From Flavobacterium nitrogenifigens (GTDB taxonomy: Bacteria > Bacteroidota > Bacteroidia > Flavobacteriales > Flavobacteriaceae): a stretch of DNA of 64,000 nt. Shown here piece after piece: positions 36,489 to 44,401 of the stretch (position 1 is its first letter; each line of letters opens with the position of its first letter). The DNA is taken from contig NZ_QJRI01000178.1 in the NCBI RefSeq assembly GCF_003254565.1, forward strand, positions 248,001 through 312,000. Reading direction: 5' to 3'. The position numbers and the translations under genes are program-made. Below the pieces are notes generated by a model. The model saw nothing but the letters and a program-made list of their open reading frames with translations, had not been told where the DNA came from and searched no databases.

Positions 36489-38348
36489 ATGCAAAAATTC
36501 TTTTTAACATCCATCTTATTTTTTTTGTTAACCATTTGCACTGCTCAAAATAAGGTTAAAAAAATAAACGTAAAAGATTATGGTATTATGGCTAATACCA
36601 AAGAAAATTTAACTGCAAAAATTAATCAGCTTATTGAAGGATTGGGAAGCGAATCTGTACAAATAATTTTTCCGAAAGGACGTTATGATTTCTATCCTGA
36701 TGCCAATTATTACAGAACTTATTATGAGAGCAATACTTATGATGCCGATACTAGAAAACTGGCCATTCTCATTAAAAACAAAAAAAATATTACGATTGAT
36801 GCTCAGCAATCTGATTTTGTGTACCATGAACACATTCAGCCTTTTACATTAGATAATGCAGAAAACATCACAATCAAAAATGTAAACATCGATTGGGATG
36901 TTCCTCTAACATCTGAAGCCGAAATTATTGAAGCAGATGAAAATCACATTCTAATGAAAATTGATATAGCACAATCTCCCTACAAAATCCACGAAAAAGG
37001 TTTGACTTTTATAGGAGAAAATGCTAATGAAAACTGGGCGCTCTCTGAAGGTTCGTGGTTAATTGAATTTGACAAAAACCATATTATTCCTGCAAATACC
37101 GGTGATAATGGTTGTGTAAAAGGAGATTTAAAGAATGTAATTTACAGCGAAGTAAAACCAGGATTGGTAGTAATGAAAGGAAATTTTACCAAAACTCCCG
37201 CCGTTGGAAACTTTATAATATTAAGACACGGAAAACGTGATCACGCTGGAATGTTTTTATTTCATAGCAAAAACACTAAACTAGAGAATATTAATGTTTA
37301 CCATACTTCCGGATTAGGAATTCTATCTCAATATTGCGAAAATATTGAGATGAGAAAAGTAAATATGATTCCAAATCCTAAAAAAAATCGATATCTCAGC
37401 GGACACGATGATGGTTTGCATTTTATGGGATGCAAGGGCGAGATCATAATAGATAATTGCGACGCGCAAGGCCTAATGGATGATCCAATTAACATTCATG
37501 GAACATATGTGCCGGTAATGCAAAAAATAGACGACTATTCTGTAAAATGCAACTTTGGACAAAATATGTCTCACGGATTATTATGGGCTGTGACTGGAGA
37601 TAAAGTTGGCTTTATTCAGAAAAAAGAAATGAACACGATGTCTTACGGAATTGTTTCAAGTTTTGAACCGTTAGATGTAGATCATTTTATTATCAGATTC
37701 AAAGAAAAAATTCAGACCGATATAGATGCCAATTTTGTTCTGGAAAATCTAAGTTGGACGCCAAATGCTACAATTACAAATTGCTTTGTGGGCAGCAATC
37801 GTGCACGTGGTTATTTAATATCTACTCCAGGAAAAGTGGTAATATCTAATAATATTTTCGAAACCAGTGGCTCGGCCATTCTTATAGCGGGAGATGCAAA
37901 TTATTGGTTCGAAAGCGGTGCTGTAAAAGACATTACCATCAAAAACAATGAATTTAGATTTCCTTGCAATTCCTCTTATTATCAATTTTGCGAAGCAATT
38001 ATCAGCATTTATCCTGAAATTCCAGCACCAAATGCTTTGCAACCCTTTCATAAAAATATAAAAATAGAAAATAACAGTTTTAACCCTTCAGACTACCCTA
38101 TTCTTTACGCCGTTTCTGTAGACGGATTAAGTTTTAAAAACAATTCGATCAAGCGTAGTTATGCTTTTACTCCTTGGTATCCAGAGAAATACAACTTTAG
38201 AATTGAGGCTTGCAAAAATGTAGAAATTAGCGGAAACAAAATTGAAAAAGATGTACTAGGAAAAAATATTCTTCTGAAAGGAATGCAATCAACGGAACTA
38301 AACTTAAAGAATACAGAATTAAGTGTTGAGATAGCAAAACCAAATTAA
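36489..38348 (+). CDS. GH110 family exo-alpha-1,3-galactosidase
   Basis: A 619-residue exported protein (signal SILFFLLTICTAQ) built as a right-handed beta-helix with GH110 hallmarks: KDYGIMANTKENLTAKI and FPKGRYDF near the start, NVYHTSGLGILSQYCENI, the acidic motifs SGHDDGLHFMGC (Asp307/308) and GLMDDPINIHGTY (Asp331/332), then NNIFETSGSAILIAGDANYWFESG. GH110 enzymes (GlaA/GlaB of Bacteroides, used as blood-group B converting enzymes) remove terminal alpha-1,3-linked galactose by inversion. GlaA (B-antigen specific) and GlaB (linear alpha-Gal also accepted) types cannot be told apart here. Operator pair C starts 66 bp after it. Confidence 0.9.
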   Translation: MQKFFLTSILFFLLTICTAQNKVKKINVKDYGIMANTKENLTAKINQLIEGLGSESVQIIFPKGRYDFYPDANYYRTYYESNTYDADTRKLAILIKNKKNITIDAQQSDFVYHEHIQPFTLDNAENITIKNVNIDWDVPLTSEAEIIEADENHILMKIDIAQSPYKIHEKGLTFIGENANENWALSEGSWLIEFDKNHIIPANTGDNGCVKGDLKNVIYSEVKPGLVVMKGNFTKTPAVGNFIILRHGKRDHAGMFLFHSKNTKLENINVYHTSGLGILSQYCENIEMRKVNMIPNPKKNRYLSGHDDGLHFMGCKGEIIIDNCDAQGLMDDPINIHGTYVPVMQKIDDYSVKCNFGQNMSHGLLWAVTGDKVGFIQKKEMNTMSYGIVSSFEPLDVDHFIIRFKEKIQTDIDANFVLENLSWTPNATITNCFVGSNRARGYLISTPGKVVISNNIFETSGSAILIAGDANYWFESGAVKDITIKNNEFRFPCNSSYYQFCEAIISIYPEIPAPNALQPFHKNIKIENNSFNPSDYPILYAVSVDGLSFKNNSIKRSYAFTPWYPEKYNFRIEACKNVEISGNKIEKDVLGKNILLKGMQSTELNLKNTELSVEIAKPN

Positions 38349-38413
38349 ATTCTACTTCGAATTTAAAAAGAATTCACATCCTCTATAACCAGTTGAAAAA
38401 AATCGTTTATCTC

Positions 38414-38450
38414 ATGTGCTCGAGCACAAAATTAGTGTGTTCGAGCACAT
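38414..38450. promoter_or_regulatory. operator pair C (LacI-type palindromes)
   Basis: TGTGCTCGAGCACA (38415-38428), a perfect 14-bp palindrome, and TGTGTTCGAGCACA (38436-38449), with centres 21 bp apart. It is the third copy of the element seen at 18049-18086 and 20352-20390 and again lies just upstream of a -33 TTG. Confidence 0.8.
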
Positions 38451-38464
38451 ATTTCTGTTTTTTC

Positions 38465-38495
38465 TTGTTTAATCAAAATATATTCAATAGTTTCG
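38465..38495 (+). promoter_or_regulatory. promoter C of the PUL, driving DUF3472-GH109
   Basis: TTG (38465-38467), 20 bases and TAGTTTCG (38488-38495), the same -33, spacing and -7 as promoters A and B with a partly diverged spacer. The predicted leader before the DUF3472 start is about 190 bases. Confidence 0.7.
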
Positions 38496-38692
38496 TTAAA
38501 TAATTAAAAGTAAGGATGGTCTTATTTGCTTATCTCAAAATGACGCAACTACCTAATTAACAGTTTTCAAAATAAAAAAAAGTATTAAAAAACATATTTA
38601 GAATTAAAACCATACGTCCCTGATTTTTAAAACCTCTTCAATTCGGTTAGTTACAGAGGCAATTCAAAAAAAGAAACGAATTCATCAATCAA

Positions 38693-40012
38693 ATGAAAAA
38701 AATTACATACTTATTACTTGCTTTGGTACTAATTTCCTTTTCTCCTATAAAAGATGCTTCTTTCGTTAAAAGAAACATAATAGAAGAGCCTAAAACAAAA
38801 ATTTCACTGCCCCTTGCAGGAAATGCCTTTAGTTCTGAACATATTGACGGAAGCAATACAATTACAGATAATGGCATTGAAAATTGGACAAACCCTAATG
38901 AGTTTTTCACTTTATATTTTAAGATTTCAAAACCTGGGATTTTTCAATTTACTGTTGAAGAATCTGTTGAAGTTTTTGGAAAATCAGAAGTTGAATTTTC
39001 TATAAATAGCGAATCTAAAAAAGTAACATTCAGTTCTTCAAAAAAAGCTATTTCCATTGGAACTTGGACAATAAAAAAAGAAGGGTATGTTGCTTTAAAG
39101 ATTAAAGGAATCAGTAAAACTGGTGATCGTTTTCCTTCTATAAATCGTTTAGAAATTTCAAGCAAAGATTTTGACGGAAGAATATCTTATGTGCCAAATA
39201 ACGAAGGAAATTTTTATCATTGGGGACGTCGCGGACCATCTGTGCATTTAAACTACCAGGTTCCTGAAAATGTCAATGCAGAATGGTACTACAACGAAAT
39301 TACTGTTCCTAAAAATGAAGACAAAATAGGTTCTTATTTTATGGCAAACGGGTTTGGCGAAGGCTATTTCGGAATTCAGGTAAATTCGGCAACTGAAAGA
39401 CGAATCTTGTTTTCGGTTTGGAGTCCCTTTGAAACAGACGATCCAAAAAGTATTCCTGATTCGCAAAAAATCAAAATGCTCAAAAAAGGAGAAGATGTAC
39501 ATGCCGGAGAATTTGGAAGTGAAGGTTCTGGCGGACAGAGCTATTTAAAATACAATTGGAAAGCCGGAACAACATATAAGTTTTTATTAAGAGGGTTTCC
39601 TGAAAACAATAATTCAACAACTTATACTGCTTATTTCTATGCGCCAGAATTAAAAAAATGGGTGTTGATTGCAAGTTTTAATCGTCCGCAAACACATACT
39701 TATTTAAAAAGATTTCATTCCTTTTTAGAAAATTTCATTCCGGAACAAGGTAATTTATCACGAAAAGTTCTATTCAACAATCAATGGGTTTGCGATGAAA
39801 AGGGGAATTGGACTGAAGTTAATTCAGCTCGTTTTACAACAGACAATACCGGAGCAAAAGGATATCGAATGGACTTTGCGGGCGGACTGGAAAATGATTC
39901 ATTTTATTTAAAAGATGGTGGTTTCTTTGACGCATTCACAACACCAAAAACAATATTTACAAGACCATTAAACAATAAAAAACCAGAAATAAATTTCAAT
40001 ACTCTGCCATAA
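38693..40012 (+). CDS. exported DUF5077/DUF3472 domain protein
   Basis: A 439-residue protein with a short hydrophobic leader (ITYLLLALVLISFSPIKDA). Residues about 35-155 are a beta-sandwich resembling DUF5077. From about 165 the DUF3472 region begins: NFYHWGRRGPSVHLNYQVP, YNEITVPKNEDKIGSYFMANGF, GYFGIQVNSATERRILFSVW. The aromatic-rich, all-beta make-up suggests a carbohydrate-binding or carbohydrate-active surface, but no activity is established for this family. It is under promoter C and lies 41 bp ahead of GH109, so the two should be made together. Confidence 0.8.
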   Translation: MKKITYLLLALVLISFSPIKDASFVKRNIIEEPKTKISLPLAGNAFSSEHIDGSNTITDNGIENWTNPNEFFTLYFKISKPGIFQFTVEESVEVFGKSEVEFSINSESKKVTFSSSKKAISIGTWTIKKEGYVALKIKGISKTGDRFPSINRLEISSKDFDGRISYVPNNEGNFYHWGRRGPSVHLNYQVPENVNAEWYYNEITVPKNEDKIGSYFMANGFGEGYFGIQVNSATERRILFSVWSPFETDDPKSIPDSQKIKMLKKGEDVHAGEFGSEGSGGQSYLKYNWKAGTTYKFLLRGFPENNNSTTYTAYFYAPELKKWVLIASFNRPQTHTYLKRFHSFLENFIPEQGNLSRKVLFNNQWVCDEKGNWTEVNSARFTTDNTGAKGYRMDFAGGLENDSFYLKDGGFFDAFTTPKTIFTRPLNNKKPEINFNTLP

Positions 40013-40053
40013 TTGACGAAGTATTGATCAACAAAAAACAAATTAATTTACAC

Positions 40054-41433
40054 ATGAAAACTACATTTTTTAAATCGGCAATAGTTCTTTTTCTTTTGTT
40101 TGGATGGACGATTGCTTCTGCACAAATGATTAAGACCAAAACTCCTTCTCGCCCAAAAGGACAGCAAGACGTATTAAGAATGGCTGCAGATCCAATTCCA
40201 ACGGTTCGTGTTGCCTTTATCGGACTGGGAATGCGTGGTCCGGGCGCGGTTGAACGTATGACACATATTCCCGGTGTAGAAATTGTGGCGTTGTGCGACA
40301 TGACTCAGGAAAATACTTCAAAATCGAATGAAATTTTAACGAAAGCTGGTTTTCCAAAAGCGCAAGAATTCTATGGCGATGAAAATGCTTGGAGAAAAGT
40401 TACAGCCTTGCCAAACGTAGATTTGGTGTATATAGCAACTGACTGGCTTCATCATGCTTCTATCGGAGTTCAGGCTATGAAAGATGGAAAACACGTTGCA
40501 ATTGAAGTTCCGGGAGCTTTGACTATGAAAGAAATTTGGGAACTGATTGATACTTCGGAAAAAACGAGAAAACACTGCATGCAATTGGAAAATTGTGTTT
40601 ATGATTTCTTCGAATTGACTACTCTAAACATGGCACAACAAGGCGTTTTTGGAGAAATTCTACATGCAGAAGGTTCATACATTCACGGTTTACAACCATT
40701 CTGGGGAGAATACTGGAACAACTGGAGAATGGACTACAACATCAAACACCGCGGGGATGTTTATGCGACACACGGGATGGGGCCTGCGTGCCAGGCATTA
40801 AACATTCACCGTGGTGACAAAATGAATTTCTTGGTTTCTATGGATACAAAAGCCGTTGGAAATCCTGCTTACATTAAAGAAAAATCAGGACAGGAAATTA
40901 AAGATTTTAGAAACGGAGATCATACGATGACAATGATTCGCACTGAAAACGGAAAAACAATCCACATTCAGCACGATGTCACTTCTCCTCGTCCCTATAG
41001 CAGAATGTATCAGTTGAGTGGTACAAAAGGTTTTGCAAATAAATATCCATTGGAAGGTTATGCGCTTGACGGAAAAGAGTTAAGCGATGACGTAAAACCA
41101 AACCACGAAAAATTGAGTGCGCACTCTTTTGTTCCTGAAGAAGTGAAAAAAGCATTGATGGAAAAATACAAACATCCAATTGCAAAAGGAATTGAAGAAC
41201 AAGCTAAAAAAGTAGGCGGTCACGGCGGAATGGATTTCATTATGGATTATCGTTTAATTCACTGTCTGCAAAAAGGACTTCCTCTTGATATGGACGTTTA
41301 CGATTTAGCGGAATGGTCTTGTTTAGGGCCATTAACAGAGATTTCTCTTGACAATAATTCTGCTCCCGTTGAGATCCCAGATTTTACTCGTGGAGGCTGG
41401 AACAAACTTAAAAAATTAGAGTTTTCAGAATAA
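40054..41433 (+). CDS. GH109 family alpha-N-acetylgalactosaminidase
   Basis: A 459-residue protein of the Gfo/Idh/MocA fold. After a Sec-type signal (FLLFGWTIASAQ) comes the NAD-binding motif VAFIGLGMRGPGA. GH109 features follow: TDWLHHASIGVQAMKDGKHV, YWNNWRMDYNIKHRGDVYAT, ATHGMGPACQALNIHRGD and the late VGGHGGMDFIMDYRL. GH109 enzymes use bound NAD for an oxidation-elimination-addition mechanism and remove terminal alpha-GalNAc, including that of blood-group A. No twin-arginine is present in the leader, which is notable for a cofactor-binding exported enzyme. The TTG at 40024 in frame is not the start. A terminator follows. Confidence 0.9.
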   Translation: MKTTFFKSAIVLFLLFGWTIASAQMIKTKTPSRPKGQQDVLRMAADPIPTVRVAFIGLGMRGPGAVERMTHIPGVEIVALCDMTQENTSKSNEILTKAGFPKAQEFYGDENAWRKVTALPNVDLVYIATDWLHHASIGVQAMKDGKHVAIEVPGALTMKEIWELIDTSEKTRKHCMQLENCVYDFFELTTLNMAQQGVFGEILHAEGSYIHGLQPFWGEYWNNWRMDYNIKHRGDVYATHGMGPACQALNIHRGDKMNFLVSMDTKAVGNPAYIKEKSGQEIKDFRNGDHTMTMIRTENGKTIHIQHDVTSPRPYSRMYQLSGTKGFANKYPLEGYALDGKELSDDVKPNHEKLSAHSFVPEEVKKALMEKYKHPIAKGIEEQAKKVGGHGGMDFIMDYRLIHCLQKGLPLDMDVYDLAEWSCLGPLTEISLDNNSAPVEIPDFTRGGWNKLKKLEFSE

Positions 41434-41461
41434 AATAATATTGGTTAGTTAGTTAGTAAGG

Positions 41462-41502
41462 GACAAGAGGGCAAAGTAGATGTTGCTCTCTTGTCTGTTT
41501 TA
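41462..41502 (+). terminator. terminator after GH109
   Basis: GACAAGAGGGCAA pairs with TTGCTCTCTTGTC (one mismatch) around an 8-base loop, then a T-rich stretch. It marks the end of the plus-strand PUL arm. Confidence 0.7.
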
Positions 41503-41527
41503 GACCATTCGTAAAATTTACATTGTA

Positions 41528-41777
41528 AAAAACATGTCACTCCTCCGGAGCTTTACATTGTAAACACCTATTCTTTGCTATAAATATATAGCTTCTCCGA
41601 AGCATGCAAAAGAGATTCCCTTTAAATGGACAACATTATATAAAAACATATTGCAAAGCCCCAGCGGGGCAAAATATTTATAGCATTTCAATCACGTTAA
41701 TAAAAAAGCTCCAGAGGAGCGGCATATCTTAAATTTATATTCTTTACTATAAATATTTTGCTTCTCCGAAGCCTACA
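41528..41777. repeat. second cluster of GCTCC-type palindromic repeats
   Basis: Contains TCCGGAGCTTTACATTGTAAA-like sequence, TATAGCTTCTCCGAAGC, AAGCCCCAGCGGGGC with AAAATATTTATAG, AAGCTCCAGAGGAGCGGCATAT, and a mirrored CTATAAATATTTTGCTTC...GAAGC. The units match those at 30897-31048. The two clusters bracket the DUF5107, M1, GH110, DUF3472 and GH109 genes. Confidence 0.7.
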
Positions 41778-41779
41778 AA

Positions 41780-41812
41780 AAAAGGAGCTGTCTTTTTGAG
41801 ACAACTCCTTTC
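41780..41812 (-). terminator. terminator between GH109 and osmC-like genes (convergent)
   Basis: AAAGGAG and CTCCTTT, plus TGTCT and AGACA, pair around a short loop with A and T tracts on either side. It should work for the minus-strand OsmC gene, 22 bp away. Confidence 0.7.
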
Positions 41813-41833
41813 TTAATTTATTTAAACAAAAAA

Positions 41834-42235
41834 CTAATTCCAGTTGAAAGTAATTTTCTTTTCTATTTCACTGCTTAAGCTTAGAAAAACTGGGCAAGTC
41901 ATTGCAGCGCGTTCCAGAATAGTTTTGCTTTTTTCATCAGCATTGCTTTTCATTTGAAACACAATTTCGATTGCACCAATTCTTCTTGGTTCAGCATTCA
42001 TAATCTTAGTTACTTCTGCTGTAGAACCCACAAAATCTACTTCCAAATCACGGGCTTTAATTCCCATAATCGTCATCATACAGCTTGCTAGAGCATTTGC
42101 TACAGTATCTGTTGGAGAAAATGCTTCTCCTTTTCCGTTATTATCTACTGGTGCGTCAGAAATAATTTCGCTTCCTGATTGCACGTGAATTGAACTTGTT
42201 CTTAAATCTCCTAAATAGGTTACTTTTGATGTCAT
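41834..42235 (-). CDS. OsmC family protein
   Basis: A 133-residue cytoplasmic protein of the OsmC/Ohr fold. The two conserved cysteines are in ALASCMMTIMG (about residue 53) and AAMTCPVFLSL (about residue 115), with the usual GEAFSPTDTVANALASC lead-in. Members reduce organic hydroperoxides with thiols; this one looks closer to the OsmC/YhfA group than to Ohr. Its ATG overlaps the stop of the upstream PBP1-LysM gene as TAATG, so the two are translationally linked. Confidence 0.88.
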   Translation of the reverse strand: MTSKVTYLGDLRTSSIHVQSGSEIISDAPVDNNGKGEAFSPTDTVANALASCMMTIMGIKARDLEVDFVGSTAEVTKIMNAEPRRIGAIEIVFQMKSNADEKSKTILERAAMTCPVFLSLSSEIEKKITFNWN

Positions 42236-44307
42236 TAATTTGCTACTTTTAAAGTTAAGTCAGTATCATAATACAAGATGTAAACACCTTTGTTAGCGTG
42301 TCCGCCATCTTCTTTTCTATAATATTGAAATTTATTATCTACTTGCTGAGTCGTCATCAAATCAGCTGTTTCCTGAAATGTTTTTCCTTGCATCAAACGC
42401 ATCATCGTGTCAAACGTTACGTCAAAACCTCTAGTTGCATAAGTGGTCGGATTAGCTTTATTTTTCAAACGATACTGTTTTTCATAAATTAAAACTGGCT
42501 GTTCGTCGCTTTCACGAGTAACAGAAGGATACATCAATTTCAGTTTCACCAAATTATCAAAACTAATTTCATCAGTATCTAATGTGCTGTTTGGTTCCAA
42601 AATTACCAATTGAACCTGGCATGTTTTCTGAGAATCTAACAAAGCCTTAATCGTAGCTTTAACCATTGCTGTATTTCCTGTTTCCATTACAACATAATTC
42701 ATTCGGTTTGGCAATAATAAGCTTTTTAAGTTCGCCACATCCAGACCTCCAGTTTCAGTCAGAGATGCAAACGCAACTCCTTTTTGGTTTTGTTTGATAT
42801 AATTAATAACCGACTCTTTTTTCTTATCAACGACCGCTATGATATTTCCATTTTTAGAACGTATAAAATCAAAAACAGCATTTCTAATAACATCATTTGC
42901 AGGTACAGTCTGATACAAATTGTCAATTGGATTAGCACTATCTTTTGATAAAGGAGAAATAACTGGCACGTTGCTAGAACTAAGCATATTGGCCGCTACT
43001 TCTGCATTATTCTGATAAAATGGCCCAATTACAGCATCTGCATCCTGAAGTTTTGGAACTAAACTTACAATACTTGAAGTTGTTTTTGTTTCTTGCGAAT
43101 CGTAAATCGCAACATCAATTGGCAGTTTCAATGTTTTGGCAGAATCAATAGCCATCAAAGCTCCAGAATAAAAATCTAAAGTCATATTTAAGAACTTGTC
43201 GTTTTTAATTCTATTAGCCGTTCCAGATGTATCGCTTTGTACCTTTGCCATATTAAAAGGAAGCAATAAAACTACTTTTTTACGCTCGTTAACACCCCTT
43301 TTTTTGGTTAATTCTACAATTTCAACATTTTCGTTTTCAGTAGATTTTACTTTATCAACAATCTTAATTCCTCCGCCAGTACTTTCTACTGGTTTGTTTA
43401 CTGAAGAATCAGCTGGTTTTTCAGAAGGCACTTGAGCTGCAATAATTGGAGCAGGCGCAATATATCCAGCAGGAACTTTCAAGACCATCCCTTCTTTTAC
43501 ACCTTCAGAAAGTGACGGATTTAAAGCCACTAATTCGTCTTGCGATAAATGAAAAACTCTTCCTAAACTGTAAAAAGTTTCTTTTGGTTTTACCTGATAA
43601 TCCATATAAGTCACCGCTTTTTTAGAAGATTCAGCTGGTTTCTTATTCTCAGCAGGCTTTGCTGTTTCTGCTGCCACATGCTCTGCTTTTGGAGCTGTTC
43701 CTTTTATGGTCAATCTATAACCAACTGGCAAACTAGAAACAATATCCGGATTGCGTTTTTCCAATTCATCAACAGTCATGTTGTACTGTTTTGCTATGCC
43801 AAATTTTGTTTCTTTTGGCTGAACATCATGATACACATATTTTTCAGCACCTTTTTCTTTAGCAGGCTTTGCCGCTGTTTTTGGAGCAGATCCTTTTGCA
43901 GGAATAACCAATTTCTGCCCAATCTGAACGCCTGTTTTTTCCAAAAACGGATTTGCCGCTTTTAAAGCCTCATCAGAGATTCCGTATTTTTTCTCAATGC
44001 TGTAAAAAGTTTCTTTTGGCTGTACTTCGTGAATAATCTCTTTTCCAGAAGTTGCAGCTGTTTTAGTTTCAGAAACTTCTTTTTTCGCTTCTCCTGTCGT
44101 AGGAATCAACAATACTGTGTTTGGGCTTAAACCTGTTCTAGCATCTGGATTCAGCTTATAAATATCATAAGGCGTAACCTTAAATTTTTGGGCAATCTGA
44201 TTAATAGTTTCACCACTTGACACTTTATATTTCACCACTTTTTCCTGAGAAAAAGCACTTGAACTGATAAAGAATACAAGAGACAATAATGTTAAATAGT
44301 ATTTCAT
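42235..44307 (-). CDS. PBP1-like ligand-binding protein with four LysM domains
   Basis: A 690-residue exported protein (signal LLSLVFFISSSAFSQ). Four LysM peptidoglycan-binding domains follow at about residues 22-70, 85-135, 150-200 and 230-280, each with the ETxxxIAxxY / LNP / G..L.IP pattern. Linkers are rich in Lys, Pro and Ala. From about residue 340 a type 1 periplasmic-binding-protein (ABC receptor-like) domain begins (KKVVLLLPFNMAK, then ADAVIGPFYQNNAEVAANML and NVPVISPLSK). The combination is found across Bacteroidota, where it is probably an envelope protein. No ligand is known. It shares a TAATG junction with the OsmC gene. Confidence 0.88.
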   Translation of the reverse strand: MKYYLTLLSLVFFISSSAFSQEKVVKYKVSSGETINQIAQKFKVTPYDIYKLNPDARTGLSPNTVLLIPTTGEAKKEVSETKTAATSGKEIIHEVQPKETFYSIEKKYGISDEALKAANPFLEKTGVQIGQKLVIPAKGSAPKTAAKPAKEKGAEKYVYHDVQPKETKFGIAKQYNMTVDELEKRNPDIVSSLPVGYRLTIKGTAPKAEHVAAETAKPAENKKPAESSKKAVTYMDYQVKPKETFYSLGRVFHLSQDELVALNPSLSEGVKEGMVLKVPAGYIAPAPIIAAQVPSEKPADSSVNKPVESTGGGIKIVDKVKSTENENVEIVELTKKRGVNERKKVVLLLPFNMAKVQSDTSGTANRIKNDKFLNMTLDFYSGALMAIDSAKTLKLPIDVAIYDSQETKTTSSIVSLVPKLQDADAVIGPFYQNNAEVAANMLSSSNVPVISPLSKDSANPIDNLYQTVPANDVIRNAVFDFIRSKNGNIIAVVDKKKESVINYIKQNQKGVAFASLTETGGLDVANLKSLLLPNRMNYVVMETGNTAMVKATIKALLDSQKTCQVQLVILEPNSTLDTDEISFDNLVKLKLMYPSVTRESDEQPVLIYEKQYRLKNKANPTTYATRGFDVTFDTMMRLMQGKTFQETADLMTTQQVDNKFQYYRKEDGGHANKGVYILYYDTDLTLKVAN

Positions 44308-44401
44308 AATATGGCTTAAAACAATTTAATTTCTAATTTAAAAATATTTCACAGATTTATCCAAAAGCAAAATTCGAGCCGTTTGTTATTTCATTCAAAA
44401 A

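Larger units (their letters stand above)
38349..38692. other. 344-bp intergenic control region ahead of the DUF3472-GH109 pair
   Basis: Contains operator pair C, promoter C and an AT-rich leader of about 190 bases. In the leader, AACCTCTTCAATTCGG...CAGAGG (about 38630-38660) could form a weak hairpin. No gene is seen. Confidence 0.6.
41434..41833. other. 400-bp repeat-filled gap at the right end of the PUL
   Basis: It contains the terminator of GH109 (41462-41502), a cluster of palindromic repeats (41528-41777) and a hairpin (41780-41812) that serves the convergent OsmC gene. No coding sequence is seen. Confidence 0.6.

Noticed and set aside
12230..41433. Hybrid two-component or sigma/anti-sigma regulator for the PUL
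   Set aside because: No such gene is present; only the LacI-type gene at 18145-19185 looks regulatory.
40054..41433. Ordinary sugar dehydrogenase (Gfo/Idh/MocA)
   Set aside because: The exported leader, the VGGHGGMDF and ATHGMGPACQ motifs and the PUL context favour GH109.
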